From Candidatus Methanoplasma cognatum (GTDB lineage Archaea; Thermoplasmatota; Thermoplasmata; Methanomassiliicoccales; Methanomethylophilaceae): DNA of 64,000 nt. A program made the position numbers and the translations under genes. Position 1 is the first letter of the stretch. Every line of letters begins with the position of its first letter. Shown one piece after another: positions 33,597 through 42,636 of the stretch. Where the stretch lies: assembly GCA_009777615.1 (NCBI GenBank), contig WRLM01000003.1, forward strand, positions 1 through 64,000. The letters are read 5' to 3'. The notes beneath the pieces were generated by a model that was not told the DNA's origin, made no database searches, and was given only the letters and a program-made list of their open reading frames with translations.

Positions 33597-34535
33597 TCAG
33601 ACACGTTCGCCACCTTCGCTTTCAAGATCTGAAAGCAGTTTCTTTGCCTCCTCGCTTCCGCTTGAGGACGCGAGTCTCAGCCATTTCATTCCCTCTTCTC
33701 TGTCTTTCTCGACTCCGAACCCTTCCAGATAGTACGCGCCGACATAGTACATGGCGCCCAGCATACCTCCGAGAGCAGCGTCGAGGAACCATTTGAACGA
33801 TAATTCCGGGTTGGGGGGCGATCCCAGGCCGTGTATGATCCCAAGGCGTTCCATTGCGAAGGTGTCGCCCTGCTCAGCAGCTTTACTGTACCATTCGGCC
33901 GCTTTCTTCAGATCTGTTTTCACTCCGATCCCCATCTCATAGCATACGCCGGTCTGAAATTGAGCATTGATATTTCCGGCGGAAGCGGCGTTTTTGTAAA
34001 GTTTGAAGGCCTTTACCACATCTTTCTCTACGCCCAGTCCCTCCTGATAAATGAAGGCCAAAGAATTCCTGGCCTCAGAGTTCCCCTGCGCGGCGGCCTT
34101 CCTGAACAACTCTGCCGCTTTTTTGTAATTCTGTTCTACTTCAACGCCGTCCATATATGCTATCCCAAGGAACAGCTGGGCGTCGCTTATTCCCGCCTCG
34201 GCGCCCTTCGCGGAGTATTCCACCGCTTTTTGCGTGGTCATATTTGTATAACGGTGCGACATGAACATTCGCACAAGGAGGGTCATAGCGCCCGGCTGCC
34301 CCTTCTCACTTGCAGACTCAAGAAGTTTGAATCCTTTCTCCGCGTCCTGTTCGACGCCCATTCCGAACAGGCAGGCCATTCCCATAGCATACAGTCCGTC
34401 GGGGTCGCCTTTTTCGGCCATCCTTCTCACTTCATCAAGATCCGCTTCGAACGCCCCTGTATCTGTTTCGAAAACAAATCCTTTATTTTTTTCTGACACG
34501 GGGGTAAATAGGCCGTCTGTTTTATATCGTTTCAC
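33597..34535 (-). CDS. Sel1-like repeat protein
   Basis: 312 residues with about seven Sel1-like repeats covering residues 40-300 (GMACLFGMGVEQDAEKGFKLLESASEKG, LAFIYQEGLGVEKDVVKAFKLYKNAASAG). The N-terminal 30 residues are not repeat. The start is GTG 34535, overlapping the stop of the metalloprotease gene (GTGA), so translation is coupled. Cytosolic scaffold by family. Confidence 0.82.
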   Translation of the reverse strand: MKRYKTDGLFTPVSEKNKGFVFETDTGAFEADLDEVRRMAEKGDPDGLYAMGMACLFGMGVEQDAEKGFKLLESASEKGQPGAMTLLVRMFMSHRYTNMTTQKAVEYSAKGAEAGISDAQLFLGIAYMDGVEVEQNYKKAAELFRKAAAQGNSEARNSLAFIYQEGLGVEKDVVKAFKLYKNAASAGNINAQFQTGVCYEMGIGVKTDLKKAAEWYSKAAEQGDTFAMERLGIIHGLGSPPNPELSFKWFLDAALGGMLGAMYYVGAYYLEGFGVEKDREEGMKWLRLASSSGSEEAKKLLSDLESEGGERV

Positions 34536-35221
34536 TTCAGCCTTGTCCTTATGGATTTGAGATAGCTCTCGGCCTCTTTGTACTTAGGATATTTTCTCTC
34601 TTTGTTTCTGAAATTTTGGTCGTGAGCCCGCCTGCCGGGCCTGTAACCCTGCGCTAAATGAAGGGATTCGTGATATACAACATAATCCAAAACGAACTCC
34701 GGCACGGAGATATCGTCCAGCGCGGAGGAAACCCCGACCACCCTCATCATCGGCGAGCAGAACCCCATCTTCGTTACATTGGGAGTCTTTGTCCACGAAA
34801 AGAACGAATTATCGATGCTATCGGGTTCCAGAAGCCCCGAGTCGAGAAGCCGATCCAGAGATCCTATGAGGTCCCGTTCGTTTCCTTCCGGCGATCCGGT
34901 GAGGTTCCTGCTCCTTCTCAGATAAATCTTTCTCTTGCTGTTTATGTACTCGTCGGACCTTACCCAATCCAGGTATGTCCCGCCGTATGCCGGCCTTTTG
35001 TCGGTGATGGTCTGAACCACCGTTCTGGAGAAATCCTCGATGACGCCGTCGGGTGCGTCGATAAGATAGTCCGAGACCATCACGTCAACAGAATCGCCGG
35101 TTCTTTTCCAGAAGGCTTGGAACTCCTTGCGGCCGTAAAAGGAAGCGGCCTTCAATTCCAGGCCGTGCTCCGAGACGATCGGCGAGACGATCTTAAACAG
35201 TCTTTCGTCGTTTCGTATCAT
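34532..35221 (-). CDS. SprT/M48-like zinc metalloprotease
   Basis: 229 residues. The zinc motif HESLH (H184, E185, H188) is followed by a third likely ligand H200 in GRRAHDQNF, a spacing seen in SprT/Wss1-like and YgjP-like metallopeptidases. SprT-like enzymes digest proteins crosslinked to DNA, but this one lacks a visible DNA-binding domain. ATG 35221 overlaps the end of the YgiQ gene by 29 bases. Overlaps at both ends tie it into the YgiQ-protease-Sel1-Sel1 operon. Confidence 0.7.
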   Translation of the reverse strand: MIRNDERLFKIVSPIVSEHGLELKAASFYGRKEFQAFWKRTGDSVDVMVSDYLIDAPDGVIEDFSRTVVQTITDKRPAYGGTYLDWVRSDEYINSKRKIYLRRSRNLTGSPEGNERDLIGSLDRLLDSGLLEPDSIDNSFFSWTKTPNVTKMGFCSPMMRVVGVSSALDDISVPEFVLDYVVYHESLHLAQGYRPGRRAHDQNFRNKERKYPKYKEAESYLKSIRTRLK

Positions 35222-36914
35222 TTCCCACCGTTTTTGGCCCAAGCAGGGCATCTTTCTGTTTTTGTTTCATCTGCATCGAATGTTCCGATTTCAGGTTCTT
35301 GGTGTTGTCGTAATCTCTTCGGGTATGGTACATCATTGTGGATACCGTAGACGGCGTGGGAGTGAATATCTGGACCTGTTCGGGGTTGGTCCTGAGTTCT
35401 TTGTGCACAAATCTGTTCAGTTCTTCCATGTCTTCCTGATAGCACCCCGGATGCGCCGCCATGAGATAATATGTAAGGAACTGGTCCTTTCCCTGCCGGA
35501 TATTGGAATCGTCGAACATCTTTTTGAACTCGATCAGTATGCCCGGACCGGGCTTCTGCATCAGTTCGAGAACATGGGATACCGAATGCTCGGGAGCGAT
35601 CTTGAGCTGCCCGGAAACGTGGCTTCCGACCAATTGATCGACGTATTCCTTTCCGCTTATGCGGTCCGACACGACCATATCATACCTTATCCCCGAAGCG
35701 ACGAAGACTTTTTTCACGCCGGGTATGCCGGAGATCCTTTTCAGGAGGGATATCTGCCTCGAATGGTCGATGGGAAGATGAGAGCAGGGTTTCGGGTAAA
35801 GGCATTTCTTATCTCCGCATGCTCCCTTTATGAGCTTCTTTGAACACTCTATACCGTACATGTTCGCGGTAGGTCCCCCCACGTCATAGATGATGCCGTT
35901 GAATCCCGGCGCCGAGGCGATCCTCTCCGCCTCTGAGACCAGAGAATCCTCGGACCTTGAAACCACGGTCCTTCCCTGATGGACGGAAATGGCGCAGAAC
36001 GAGCACCCACCGTAACATCCTCTGTGGGAAGTGATGGAATTCTTTATCGTCTCCATAGCTTTCACTTCCCCGTCTTTAAGATAATACGGGTGCACGGCAT
36101 TCTCGTAGTCCATGGAATAGACCCGGTCCAGTTCGTCCGGGGTCAGATTTCTGGAGGGCGGGTTCTGGACGAGATATCTGTCTCCGTGCTTCTGATAAAT
36201 GCCCTTGGAGATGATAGGATCGCTGTTCTCGTAGAATATCCTGAAGGCTTTGATGAAATCGTCTTTGTTGCCGGCGCATTCCTCATACGACGGCATTTTG
36301 ATATGGTCCTCCGGAGGCTCTTTGCCTATCCGGCATATGCCCCTTATACCATTGACGTCCTTTTCATCCTTCATTCTCTCCGCTAGTTCAAGATTCGACA
36401 GCTCGGCCATGCCGTAAGTGATGATATCGGCTTTGGAATCGAAAAGAATGCTCCTTCTCACTGAATCTGACCAGAAGTCATAATGCGCGACCCTTCTCAG
36501 GCTTGCTTCTATCCCTCCGAGAACTATCGGCTTTCCCTTAATGTGCTTCTTTATGAGGTTGGCGTACGCGATGCAGGCACGGTCAGGACGGCGGTCGTTC
36601 ACACCGCTGGGGGTAAAATCATCATCCTTCCTTCTTTTGTTGGTCGGGGTGTAATTGGCGACCATAGAATCTGTGGATCCGGCGGTAACGCTCCAGAACA
36701 GTTCCGGCTCCCCCAGCCTTGTGATGTCCTTCTCAGAATCTATCACAGGCTGGCATATGATCCCCACCTTGAAACCATGCTCGATCAGCCAATGGCCTAT
36801 GACCGACGCCCCGTTGTAAGAAGAGTCTATGTACGTATCGCCGGAAACTATCACCACGTCAAGGTTCTTCCAGCCTTTCTTCTTTATCTCTTCTGGGGTC
36901 GTCGGTATGAACAT
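35193..36914 (-). CDS. YgiQ-family radical SAM protein (UPF0313)
   Basis: 573 residues. B12-binding-like N-terminal region (VIVSGDTYIDSSYNGASVIG), then GGIEASLRRVAHYDFWSD typical of YgiQ, the radical SAM motif GCYGGCSFCAIS, and the C-terminal half with LKIAPEHSVSHVLELMQKPG and a Lys/Gln-rich tail. UPF0313 proteins are widespread but the reaction is unknown. First gene of a coupled four-gene operon; the preceding GNAT gene ends ten bases away on the same strand and might be co-transcribed too. Confidence 0.88.
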   Translation of the reverse strand: MFIPTTPEEIKKKGWKNLDVVIVSGDTYIDSSYNGASVIGHWLIEHGFKVGIICQPVIDSEKDITRLGEPELFWSVTAGSTDSMVANYTPTNKRRKDDDFTPSGVNDRRPDRACIAYANLIKKHIKGKPIVLGGIEASLRRVAHYDFWSDSVRRSILFDSKADIITYGMAELSNLELAERMKDEKDVNGIRGICRIGKEPPEDHIKMPSYEECAGNKDDFIKAFRIFYENSDPIISKGIYQKHGDRYLVQNPPSRNLTPDELDRVYSMDYENAVHPYYLKDGEVKAMETIKNSITSHRGCYGGCSFCAISVHQGRTVVSRSEDSLVSEAERIASAPGFNGIIYDVGGPTANMYGIECSKKLIKGACGDKKCLYPKPCSHLPIDHSRQISLLKRISGIPGVKKVFVASGIRYDMVVSDRISGKEYVDQLVGSHVSGQLKIAPEHSVSHVLELMQKPGPGILIEFKKMFDDSNIRQGKDQFLTYYLMAAHPGCYQEDMEELNRFVHKELRTNPEQVQIFTPTPSTVSTMMYHTRRDYDNTKNLKSEHSMQMKQKQKDALLGPKTVGNDTKRRKTV

Positions 36915-36923
36915 CGCTTTTTC

Positions 36924-37403
36924 TTAAAAGCGGTATTCCATTATATAATCATCCAGAAAGAACCCGTCTCCGATATCCTCTTTCCTCTCTTCGACTATGG
37001 TGAAGCCTTTATGGGTATAGATACTGATTGAGATGGTGTTCTCCTTGTATACGCGAAGGTACAACTTCCTCATCTTCATATTTCTGCACCACTCCGCTAG
37101 AATGTCTATGGCCTCGGAGGCGAGTCCTTGCCCGCGGAAATCTTTCAATATGTAGATCCGGCTCAGCAAAACCGTGTCACTATCCCGCAGTACGCATATA
37201 TATCCGACATTAACGTCGTCCTTTTTGATGAAACAGTACAAGTATCCCTCGCACATCTGCTCTTTGATCGCCAACTCAGACTGGAATTTTTTCAGAACAT
37301 ACTCCGGCAGGTCCCTATCGGGGAATGTACTGTAATAATCTGTCCAAATCTCTTTGGCCATTTCGGCTAACTCCTCAGCATCGTCGTATTCGCAGAATTT
37401 CAT
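36924..37403 (-). CDS. GNAT-family acetyltransferase
   Basis: 159 residues. GNAT core with LSRIYILKDFRGQGLASEAIDIL (RGQGLA acetyl-CoA loop) and RVYKENTISISIYTHKGF. Substrate unknown. It is a tandem paralogue of the next GNAT gene upstream (37512-37991), the two sharing the start MxFCxxDxAxELAEMAxxIW and the YxHKGFxIV end. Ends ten bases before the YgiQ gene. Confidence 0.8.
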   Translation of the reverse strand: MKFCEYDDAEELAEMAKEIWTDYYSTFPDRDLPEYVLKKFQSELAIKEQMCEGYLYCFIKKDDVNVGYICVLRDSDTVLLSRIYILKDFRGQGLASEAIDILAEWCRNMKMRKLYLRVYKENTISISIYTHKGFTIVEERKEDIGDGFFLDDYIMEYRF

Positions 37404-37511
37404 TCCTACTCCTTCCTTCTATATTCGTCCCCCTACGTTTTCCGCAGAGCGTTCAATAAATATATATTATTTACTTTCGTACGCGCAACCGAAGGGCATT
37501 GCGGGCACCGT

Positions 37512-37991
37512 TCAGAAGAGATATTCCGCAATACGGTCGTACATGAAGTGGCCGCCGCCTATATCGACCGTCTCATCCCGAACGATCTTGAAACCTTTGT
37601 GCAGATAGATGTCAATGGACGATACGTTGTCCTTGTTCACGCGGATGCGGACCTTTTTCTTCTTAAGCATCCGCCCTTTCTCCAATATGTCGTCCAAGGT
37701 CCCGGAGCCGAGACCCTTCCCGCGGAACTCCTTCGATATATAGAACTTGCTTATGAGGAGCGAATCGCTTTCCGGCACTATGCAGAAGTATCCCGCCTTG
37801 GTGTCACCCGCCATGATGAACGAATAGAGATATCCGTCGCCGATCTGCTGTCTGATGGCTTCCTCCGTTTGGAACCTGCCCAGGATGTACTCGGTATCAT
37901 CCATGCCTATGATGGTTGGATAATGTTCCATCCAGATGTTCCTGGCCATTTCCGCCAGCTCCTTTGCTTCATCCGTGCCGCAGAATCTCAA
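37512..37991 (-). CDS. GNAT-family acetyltransferase (tandem paralogue)
   Basis: 159 residues, same length as its neighbour. GNAT core: ISKFYISKEFRGKGLGSGTL (RGKGLG loop) and VNKDNVSSIDIYLHKGFKIV. The ATG overlaps the stop of the pyridoxal kinase gene by four bases, so they are coupled. The duplication is old, as the middle parts differ. Confidence 0.8.
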   Translation of the reverse strand: MRFCGTDEAKELAEMARNIWMEHYPTIIGMDDTEYILGRFQTEEAIRQQIGDGYLYSFIMAGDTKAGYFCIVPESDSLLISKFYISKEFRGKGLGSGTLDDILEKGRMLKKKKVRIRVNKDNVSSIDIYLHKGFKIVRDETVDIGGGHFMYDRIAEYLF

Positions 37992-38842
37992 TATCCTCCC
38001 TTCCCGATAATGCGGACCAGTTCGCTCAGGCCCTCTTCGAAATTAACGCCGAACCTTGTGTCGGTTCCCGCGTTCTTTGTCCTCAGGATACTCTTGGAGG
38101 TGAACTCCACGGCCGCCGCATTCGCTTCGGCGAGGTCCGATCCGTTCATAAGCGCGGAAACGACGACCGAACCGAAGACGTCGCCCGTGCCGTGATAATA
38201 ACCCTCCACCAGATCGCGGAAGGAGTAGGATATCGCTCCCGTTTCCGTATCATATGCGGCCGCGCCGAGATGTTCTTTGTCAAAAAAGACGCCCGTCAGG
38301 ATGATCTTTTTCGGACCGATGCTCCCGAGCCTTCTCAGCAATCCTTCGATATACTCTTTCGAATACGGCCCCTTGGAATATTCCTCTCCCAGAAGAAGGG
38401 CCGCTTCCGTTATGTTAGGAATTATCACGTCGGCCTTCTCGCATAGTTTCTTCATTCCCATAGGAAAATCTTTGCTGAATACGGGATAAAGTTCCCCGTT
38501 GTCGGCCATTACGGGGTCCACCACGATCAAGGTATTCTTTTCTTTTGCCTCTTCGAATATCTTCGATACGATATCGATCTGCTCAAAGGAACCGAGGAAT
38601 CCCGTGTATATGGAATCGAAACCGAGATCCAAGGTTTTCCAGTGGTCCCAAATGGGAAGAAGATCGTCCGTGAGGTCCCTGTACGTATATCCGGTAAATC
38701 CCCCCGTATGCGTGGAGAGCACAGCGGTAGGCATCGCCACGCACTCGACCCCCGTTGAGGATATTATCGGCAGAGCTGCGGTAAGCGAGCACTTCCCGAA
38801 GCAGGATATATCGTGTATGGCGAGGACCCTTTTCTGAGCCAT
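37988..38842 (-). CDS. pdxY: Pyridoxal/pyridoxamine kinase
   Basis: 284 residues, ribokinase superfamily. Typical PdxK/PdxY segments: AIHDISCFGKCSLTAALPIIS at the N-terminus, TGGFTGYTYRDLTDD, YTGFLGSFEQID, VVDPVMADNGELY and the anion-hole/catalytic region VEGYYHGTGDVFGSVVV. It phosphorylates vitamin B6 vitamers in salvage. Divergent from a membrane-protein gene, coupled to a GNAT gene at its end. Confidence 0.88.
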   Translation of the reverse strand: MAQKRVLAIHDISCFGKCSLTAALPIISSTGVECVAMPTAVLSTHTGGFTGYTYRDLTDDLLPIWDHWKTLDLGFDSIYTGFLGSFEQIDIVSKIFEEAKEKNTLIVVDPVMADNGELYPVFSKDFPMGMKKLCEKADVIIPNITEAALLLGEEYSKGPYSKEYIEGLLRRLGSIGPKKIILTGVFFDKEHLGAAAYDTETGAISYSFRDLVEGYYHGTGDVFGSVVVSALMNGSDLAEANAAAVEFTSKSILRTKNAGTDTRFGVNFEEGLSELVRIIGKGGY

Positions 38843-38941
38843 AGGGTCAGTTAAGTGCTGATCAATAATAATACGTTGCTGTAAAAAGAAGCCGCGGGCA
38901 GTAAATATATTCTATTGATATTGCAATACAGTTCCCATTAC

Positions 38942-39400
38942 ATGAGAAAGATCTCCAGAGACTACCTCGCATACCTTGCGGTCGCATTCATGATACTGGG
39001 CGTAATCTTCATATCGCTGTCCCAAGGATACCTGTCATTTTCGATGTATCCTGCGGTGATATTCCTCTTTTTCGGTTTCATTTCGATATACTGGGGGATT
39101 TATTATATGAAGAAGCGCGAATCATTCGATATCACCATTACTACCAGCTTTTTCATCAGAAAAGAGAACCTGGAACATTACGATACGCAAAGAATGATAA
39201 GGGATATGGGAAAAGTAATGATGATCATGGGGATCTTCATCATCGCGGGTGGATCGGTATATTTCTTCATAGAAAGTACGGGAACAAGGTCCTTGATATT
39301 ATCTGTTACGTGGATTGCAGCCTTAGCAATTCTGGTCGGATTCTTGATCGTCTGCAGAAAAAGCAAGTACCTGAAAGAACCGGGTTCGTCCTCACGGTGA
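38942..39400 (+). CDS. Four-segment membrane protein of unknown function
   Basis: 152 residues with four hydrophobic stretches (about 7-27, 33-55, 90-112, 118-138) and a cytosolic basic linker (MKKRESFDITITTSFFIRKEN) between pairs two and three. No motif recognised. ATG 38942 is about 34 bases after a TATA-like AAATATATTC (38904-38913); the in-frame TTG at 38915 lies too close to the promoter. About 150 gene-free bases follow. Confidence 0.6.
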   Translation: MRKISRDYLAYLAVAFMILGVIFISLSQGYLSFSMYPAVIFLFFGFISIYWGIYYMKKRESFDITITTSFFIRKENLEHYDTQRMIRDMGKVMMIMGIFIIAGGSVYFFIESTGTRSLILSVTWIAALAILVGFLIVCRKSKYLKEPGSSSR

Positions 39401-39553
39401 AAAAAGCAGAAGCACCGCGCAAAAGCGATGGATCTGTTCAACATCCTAACGTTTATCGGCAGTAAGCCGTAGATTGTTGCGGATTATGCGCCAACAAAGC
39501 CGTGCCGGTTTGAACAAAGTCAGGGTTTAAATCAAAAGATAGCATAAGAGTAA

Positions 39554-40480
39554 ATGATGTCTCCATCGCTCGACGAGCACCTCGAAGCAGTATTGCAGGA
39601 CTGCAATGATAGGATCAACCGGCTGGAGGAGTCCGGGTGCTCGGATGACGAAATGCTGGACGCCCTGATCAACAGAGGCAGTGTCCTTTCGATGATGGAG
39701 TATTACATGTCGGCACTGTCGGACCTCAATGACGCAGTCGATATCATCGTCAAAATGGAACGCGCCGGTAAACAAGCGGACCCCGGAAGTTTCATCAGAG
39801 TGTTCGTTTCCAGAGGGGAGCTGTATGCGGAGAACGATCCGGACCAGATGGCTGAAGACTACGCGATCGCATCTGCCCGCCTGCACGAATTCGGCGAAGA
39901 TTCCAAACTCTACGACAGGAAGAAGGTGATACAGATGTGTCTGGACTGCTGCGAGGACCTTTTGAGCGGCGGACACCCGGAAGGGACCTCGCCATTCATC
40001 GACAAACTGTATACGATGCTTATCGGACACGATGATGACTGGTCGAAGAACAGATATCTGGAGACGCTGGTTATAAGCGCACAGTCGATGGAGGAAATGA
40101 ACATGGAGGATCAGGCCATGGAGTTTTTCTCCGAAGCGATCGGCGCCGGATACGAGCTCTTTGAAAAGGGCTCGCTGGAGGACATGATGTCCCTGATATT
40201 CGCTTTTGTTCTCAGAGGGGATATTGAGCAGAAGAAAGGCCTTCTTGAGCGGTATCTAATAGACAGGAAGGCTGCGATCTCTCTTCTAGAAGAGCTTATG
40301 TCAATGAACAAACTTGACGATATCCAGGTGTTGATAAGGCTGCATCAGGATGTCGCAAATACATATCTTACGCTCAACAGGGTCAAGGAGGCGGAGGAGC
40401 ACCTCATGAAAGAAGTCATGCTGAGTATGGATGGGGCGGAAGAATATATCAAAGAATATGTGGACAGGGACAAGCGCTGA
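39554..40480 (+). CDS. TPR-like helical protein
   Basis: 308 residues, soluble and acidic. Several TPR-like helix pairs are visible (ALINRGSVLSMMEYYMSALSDLNDAVDII, FVSRGELYAENDPDQMAEDYAIA, DVANTYLTLNRVKEAEEHLMKEV), so it is probably a protein-binding scaffold. No enzymatic motif. Lies 66 bases upstream of the XPD-like helicase on the same strand, which has its own TATA box. Confidence 0.65.
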   Translation: MMSPSLDEHLEAVLQDCNDRINRLEESGCSDDEMLDALINRGSVLSMMEYYMSALSDLNDAVDIIVKMERAGKQADPGSFIRVFVSRGELYAENDPDQMAEDYAIASARLHEFGEDSKLYDRKKVIQMCLDCCEDLLSGGHPEGTSPFIDKLYTMLIGHDDDWSKNRYLETLVISAQSMEEMNMEDQAMEFFSEAIGAGYELFEKGSLEDMMSLIFAFVLRGDIEQKKGLLERYLIDRKAAISLLEELMSMNKLDDIQVLIRLHQDVANTYLTLNRVKEAEEHLMKEVMLSMDGAEEYIKEYVDRDKR

Positions 40481-40546
40481 GCACTTTCAGTATATTCGGG
40501 CACCCCTGAATTAACATTATAAAAGGAACAGGCTTACTGTGATTTG

Positions 40547-42595
40547 ATGGAGAATACATTCTGCTCAAACTGCGGGTCTTTGGTCTTACCATATCAAAAG
40601 AAATGCGGTTCATGCGGGCGGAATGTGGATCGGTCGTCGGAGAACGGGCTTGCTAAGTTCGCAAACGCGGGACAGCCTCCGAAGAAGATGGTCGAAAAAG
40701 AGAATCCGGAAGCACCCTACCTCCCCTACGAGCCGAGGGAGATGCAGCTGGATATCATCGCCGACATCAGGAGGGCCATCGATGAAGAGAGGCACATCGT
40801 GATGGAATCTGGGACCGGAACGGGTAAGACCATAGTCTCTCTCGCAGCCGGCCTGGAACATGCGAAGAGGACCGGTAAGAAGATAGTGTACCTCACAAGA
40901 ACGATATCTCAGAGCGACCAGGTCATGAAGGAACTGAAGGCGATCTCCGGCATCAAGCCGGTCTCCGGAATAACGATCACGGGAAGGAACAAATCCTGTC
41001 CCCTGTTCTTAAGAGAGGGACTGGATGACCTTCCGCCCAACGTATTGTCGCTGATGTGCGACGAAAGGAAGAAGAAAAGTCTGAACGATGGAGCAGGCGG
41101 CTGCAGATACTTCGACAGGACAACCGCGCAGGTCAACTACGTCGTCGATTATTGTCTCAAAGAGTTCCCCACATCCGCGGAGCTTGACGCGCACTGTGAG
41201 AAGTTCGGTTCCTGCCCGTATGAGATGAAGAAGATCCTGATGAAGCACATGGATGTGGTCGTCGCTCCGTACATCCATATCCTGTCGGAGGACATCCGAA
41301 CGAACTTCATCGCCAACCTCGGAGGCGAAGACGTCCCTCTGCTCCTGATAGTGGACGAAGCGCATAATATAATAGATGCGGCGAGGGAACAGGAAAGCTT
41401 CTCAATAACAATGAGGATGATCGACGCCGCGATCGAAGAATGCACAGTGACCAAGACATCCGATGTGCTGAACGGCATAAAGGTCGAGGACGTCATAAAA
41501 GCCGTAAAGAGTGCCGTGAAGCAGCTGGCCACTGACAACATACCTTTTGGGAAGACCGAATTCAGACTTGGCAAGGACGCTGTGGAGAACATAATCATGA
41601 AACGCTTCGGAATGACCAGGAGCGATCTGAATAAGGTGATAGAGGAGATGATAGACGTCGGCGAAAAACGAACGGATGCCTTGGCAGAGAAGGGGAACCC
41701 CCAGATCTCGGAGATATACGCCCTGGGCGTAGCTCTGAAGGACTGGGCGATGTCCGACAATGACAGGTATGTAAGGTCGGTGAAGACCTCGGAGAACGGC
41801 GAATATCTTTTCGCAGCGTGCATAGACCCGTCCGACATAGTTAAGTTCATGCAGGAACAGAAAGGCGCGGTGCATATGTCGGGTACGCTTCAGCCCTTAG
41901 AACAATATTACAAGATCATGGGACTCCCCAGGACGACCATTGCCAGGACGTACCCGTCACCGTTCCCGAAGGAGAACAGGTCGGTCGTATACGTTGACGA
42001 CGTGACCACCAGATACGAAAAAAGGGATCCCTCTATGATCGCCCGCATAGGAAAGAGGATCTCCGATCTCTGCAATGCAGTCGACAGGAACACGCTGGTT
42101 TTCTTTCCGTCTTACAAAATGATGAAAGAGATGCGCTCGGTCCTCGAGAGGGATATCGGCAAGCCGCTATATTGGGAGGAGTCAGGCCAGCAGAAGAGGA
42201 CCATGAGGGCGCTGGACGCTTTCAGAAGGGGTACCGGCGGGGTATTCTTCAGCGTCATGGGCGGGTCCATCGCAGAAGGCATAGATTTTCCGGGCGAGGA
42301 ACTGTGCTTCACCGTGATAGTGGGAATACCATTCACCCCGCCGTCCCTGGAGCAGAAGGCGATGTCCGAGATGTTTGATGCCAGATACGGGCCGGGGACG
42401 GGATGGAAATATACGACAGAGGTCCCCGCCGTGAGGAAGATAAGACAGGCCATCGGAAGGATGATCAGGAACGAGACAGACTACGGCATGGCGGTCATCC
42501 TGGATTCGAGGATATCCGAATACAAAAGGCCGCTGGAGGCCACATTGTCCAAGGATCCGGTGAAGGATGCCGTCGAATTCTTTTCGAACAGATAA
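40547..42595 (+). CDS. xpd: XPD/Rad3-type DNA helicase with N-terminal zinc ribbon
   Basis: 682 residues. Superfamily 2 helicase: Walker A ESGTGTGKT, DEAH box VDEAHN, and motif VI region AIGRMIRNETDYG. Four cysteines of the Fe-S cluster lie between motifs Ia and II (CPLFLREG, LMCDER, GGCRYFD, GSCPYEM). XPD unwinds DNA 5' to 3' in repair. An extra N-terminal zinc ribbon CSNCGSLVLPYQKKCGSCG is fused before the helicase core, not usual for archaeal XPD. TATAAAAGG (40519-40527) about 25 bases upstream of ATG 40547 suggests a leaderless mRNA; the TTG at 40544 is discounted. Confidence 0.9.
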   Translation: MENTFCSNCGSLVLPYQKKCGSCGRNVDRSSENGLAKFANAGQPPKKMVEKENPEAPYLPYEPREMQLDIIADIRRAIDEERHIVMESGTGTGKTIVSLAAGLEHAKRTGKKIVYLTRTISQSDQVMKELKAISGIKPVSGITITGRNKSCPLFLREGLDDLPPNVLSLMCDERKKKSLNDGAGGCRYFDRTTAQVNYVVDYCLKEFPTSAELDAHCEKFGSCPYEMKKILMKHMDVVVAPYIHILSEDIRTNFIANLGGEDVPLLLIVDEAHNIIDAAREQESFSITMRMIDAAIEECTVTKTSDVLNGIKVEDVIKAVKSAVKQLATDNIPFGKTEFRLGKDAVENIIMKRFGMTRSDLNKVIEEMIDVGEKRTDALAEKGNPQISEIYALGVALKDWAMSDNDRYVRSVKTSENGEYLFAACIDPSDIVKFMQEQKGAVHMSGTLQPLEQYYKIMGLPRTTIARTYPSPFPKENRSVVYVDDVTTRYEKRDPSMIARIGKRISDLCNAVDRNTLVFFPSYKMMKEMRSVLERDIGKPLYWEESGQQKRTMRALDAFRRGTGGVFFSVMGGSIAEGIDFPGEELCFTVIVGIPFTPPSLEQKAMSEMFDARYGPGTGWKYTTEVPAVRKIRQAIGRMIRNETDYGMAVILDSRISEYKRPLEATLSKDPVKDAVEFFSNR

Positions 42596-42636
42596 GAATG
42601 CAAAACTTGTAAATATCGACTGCCGATAGAGGAATC

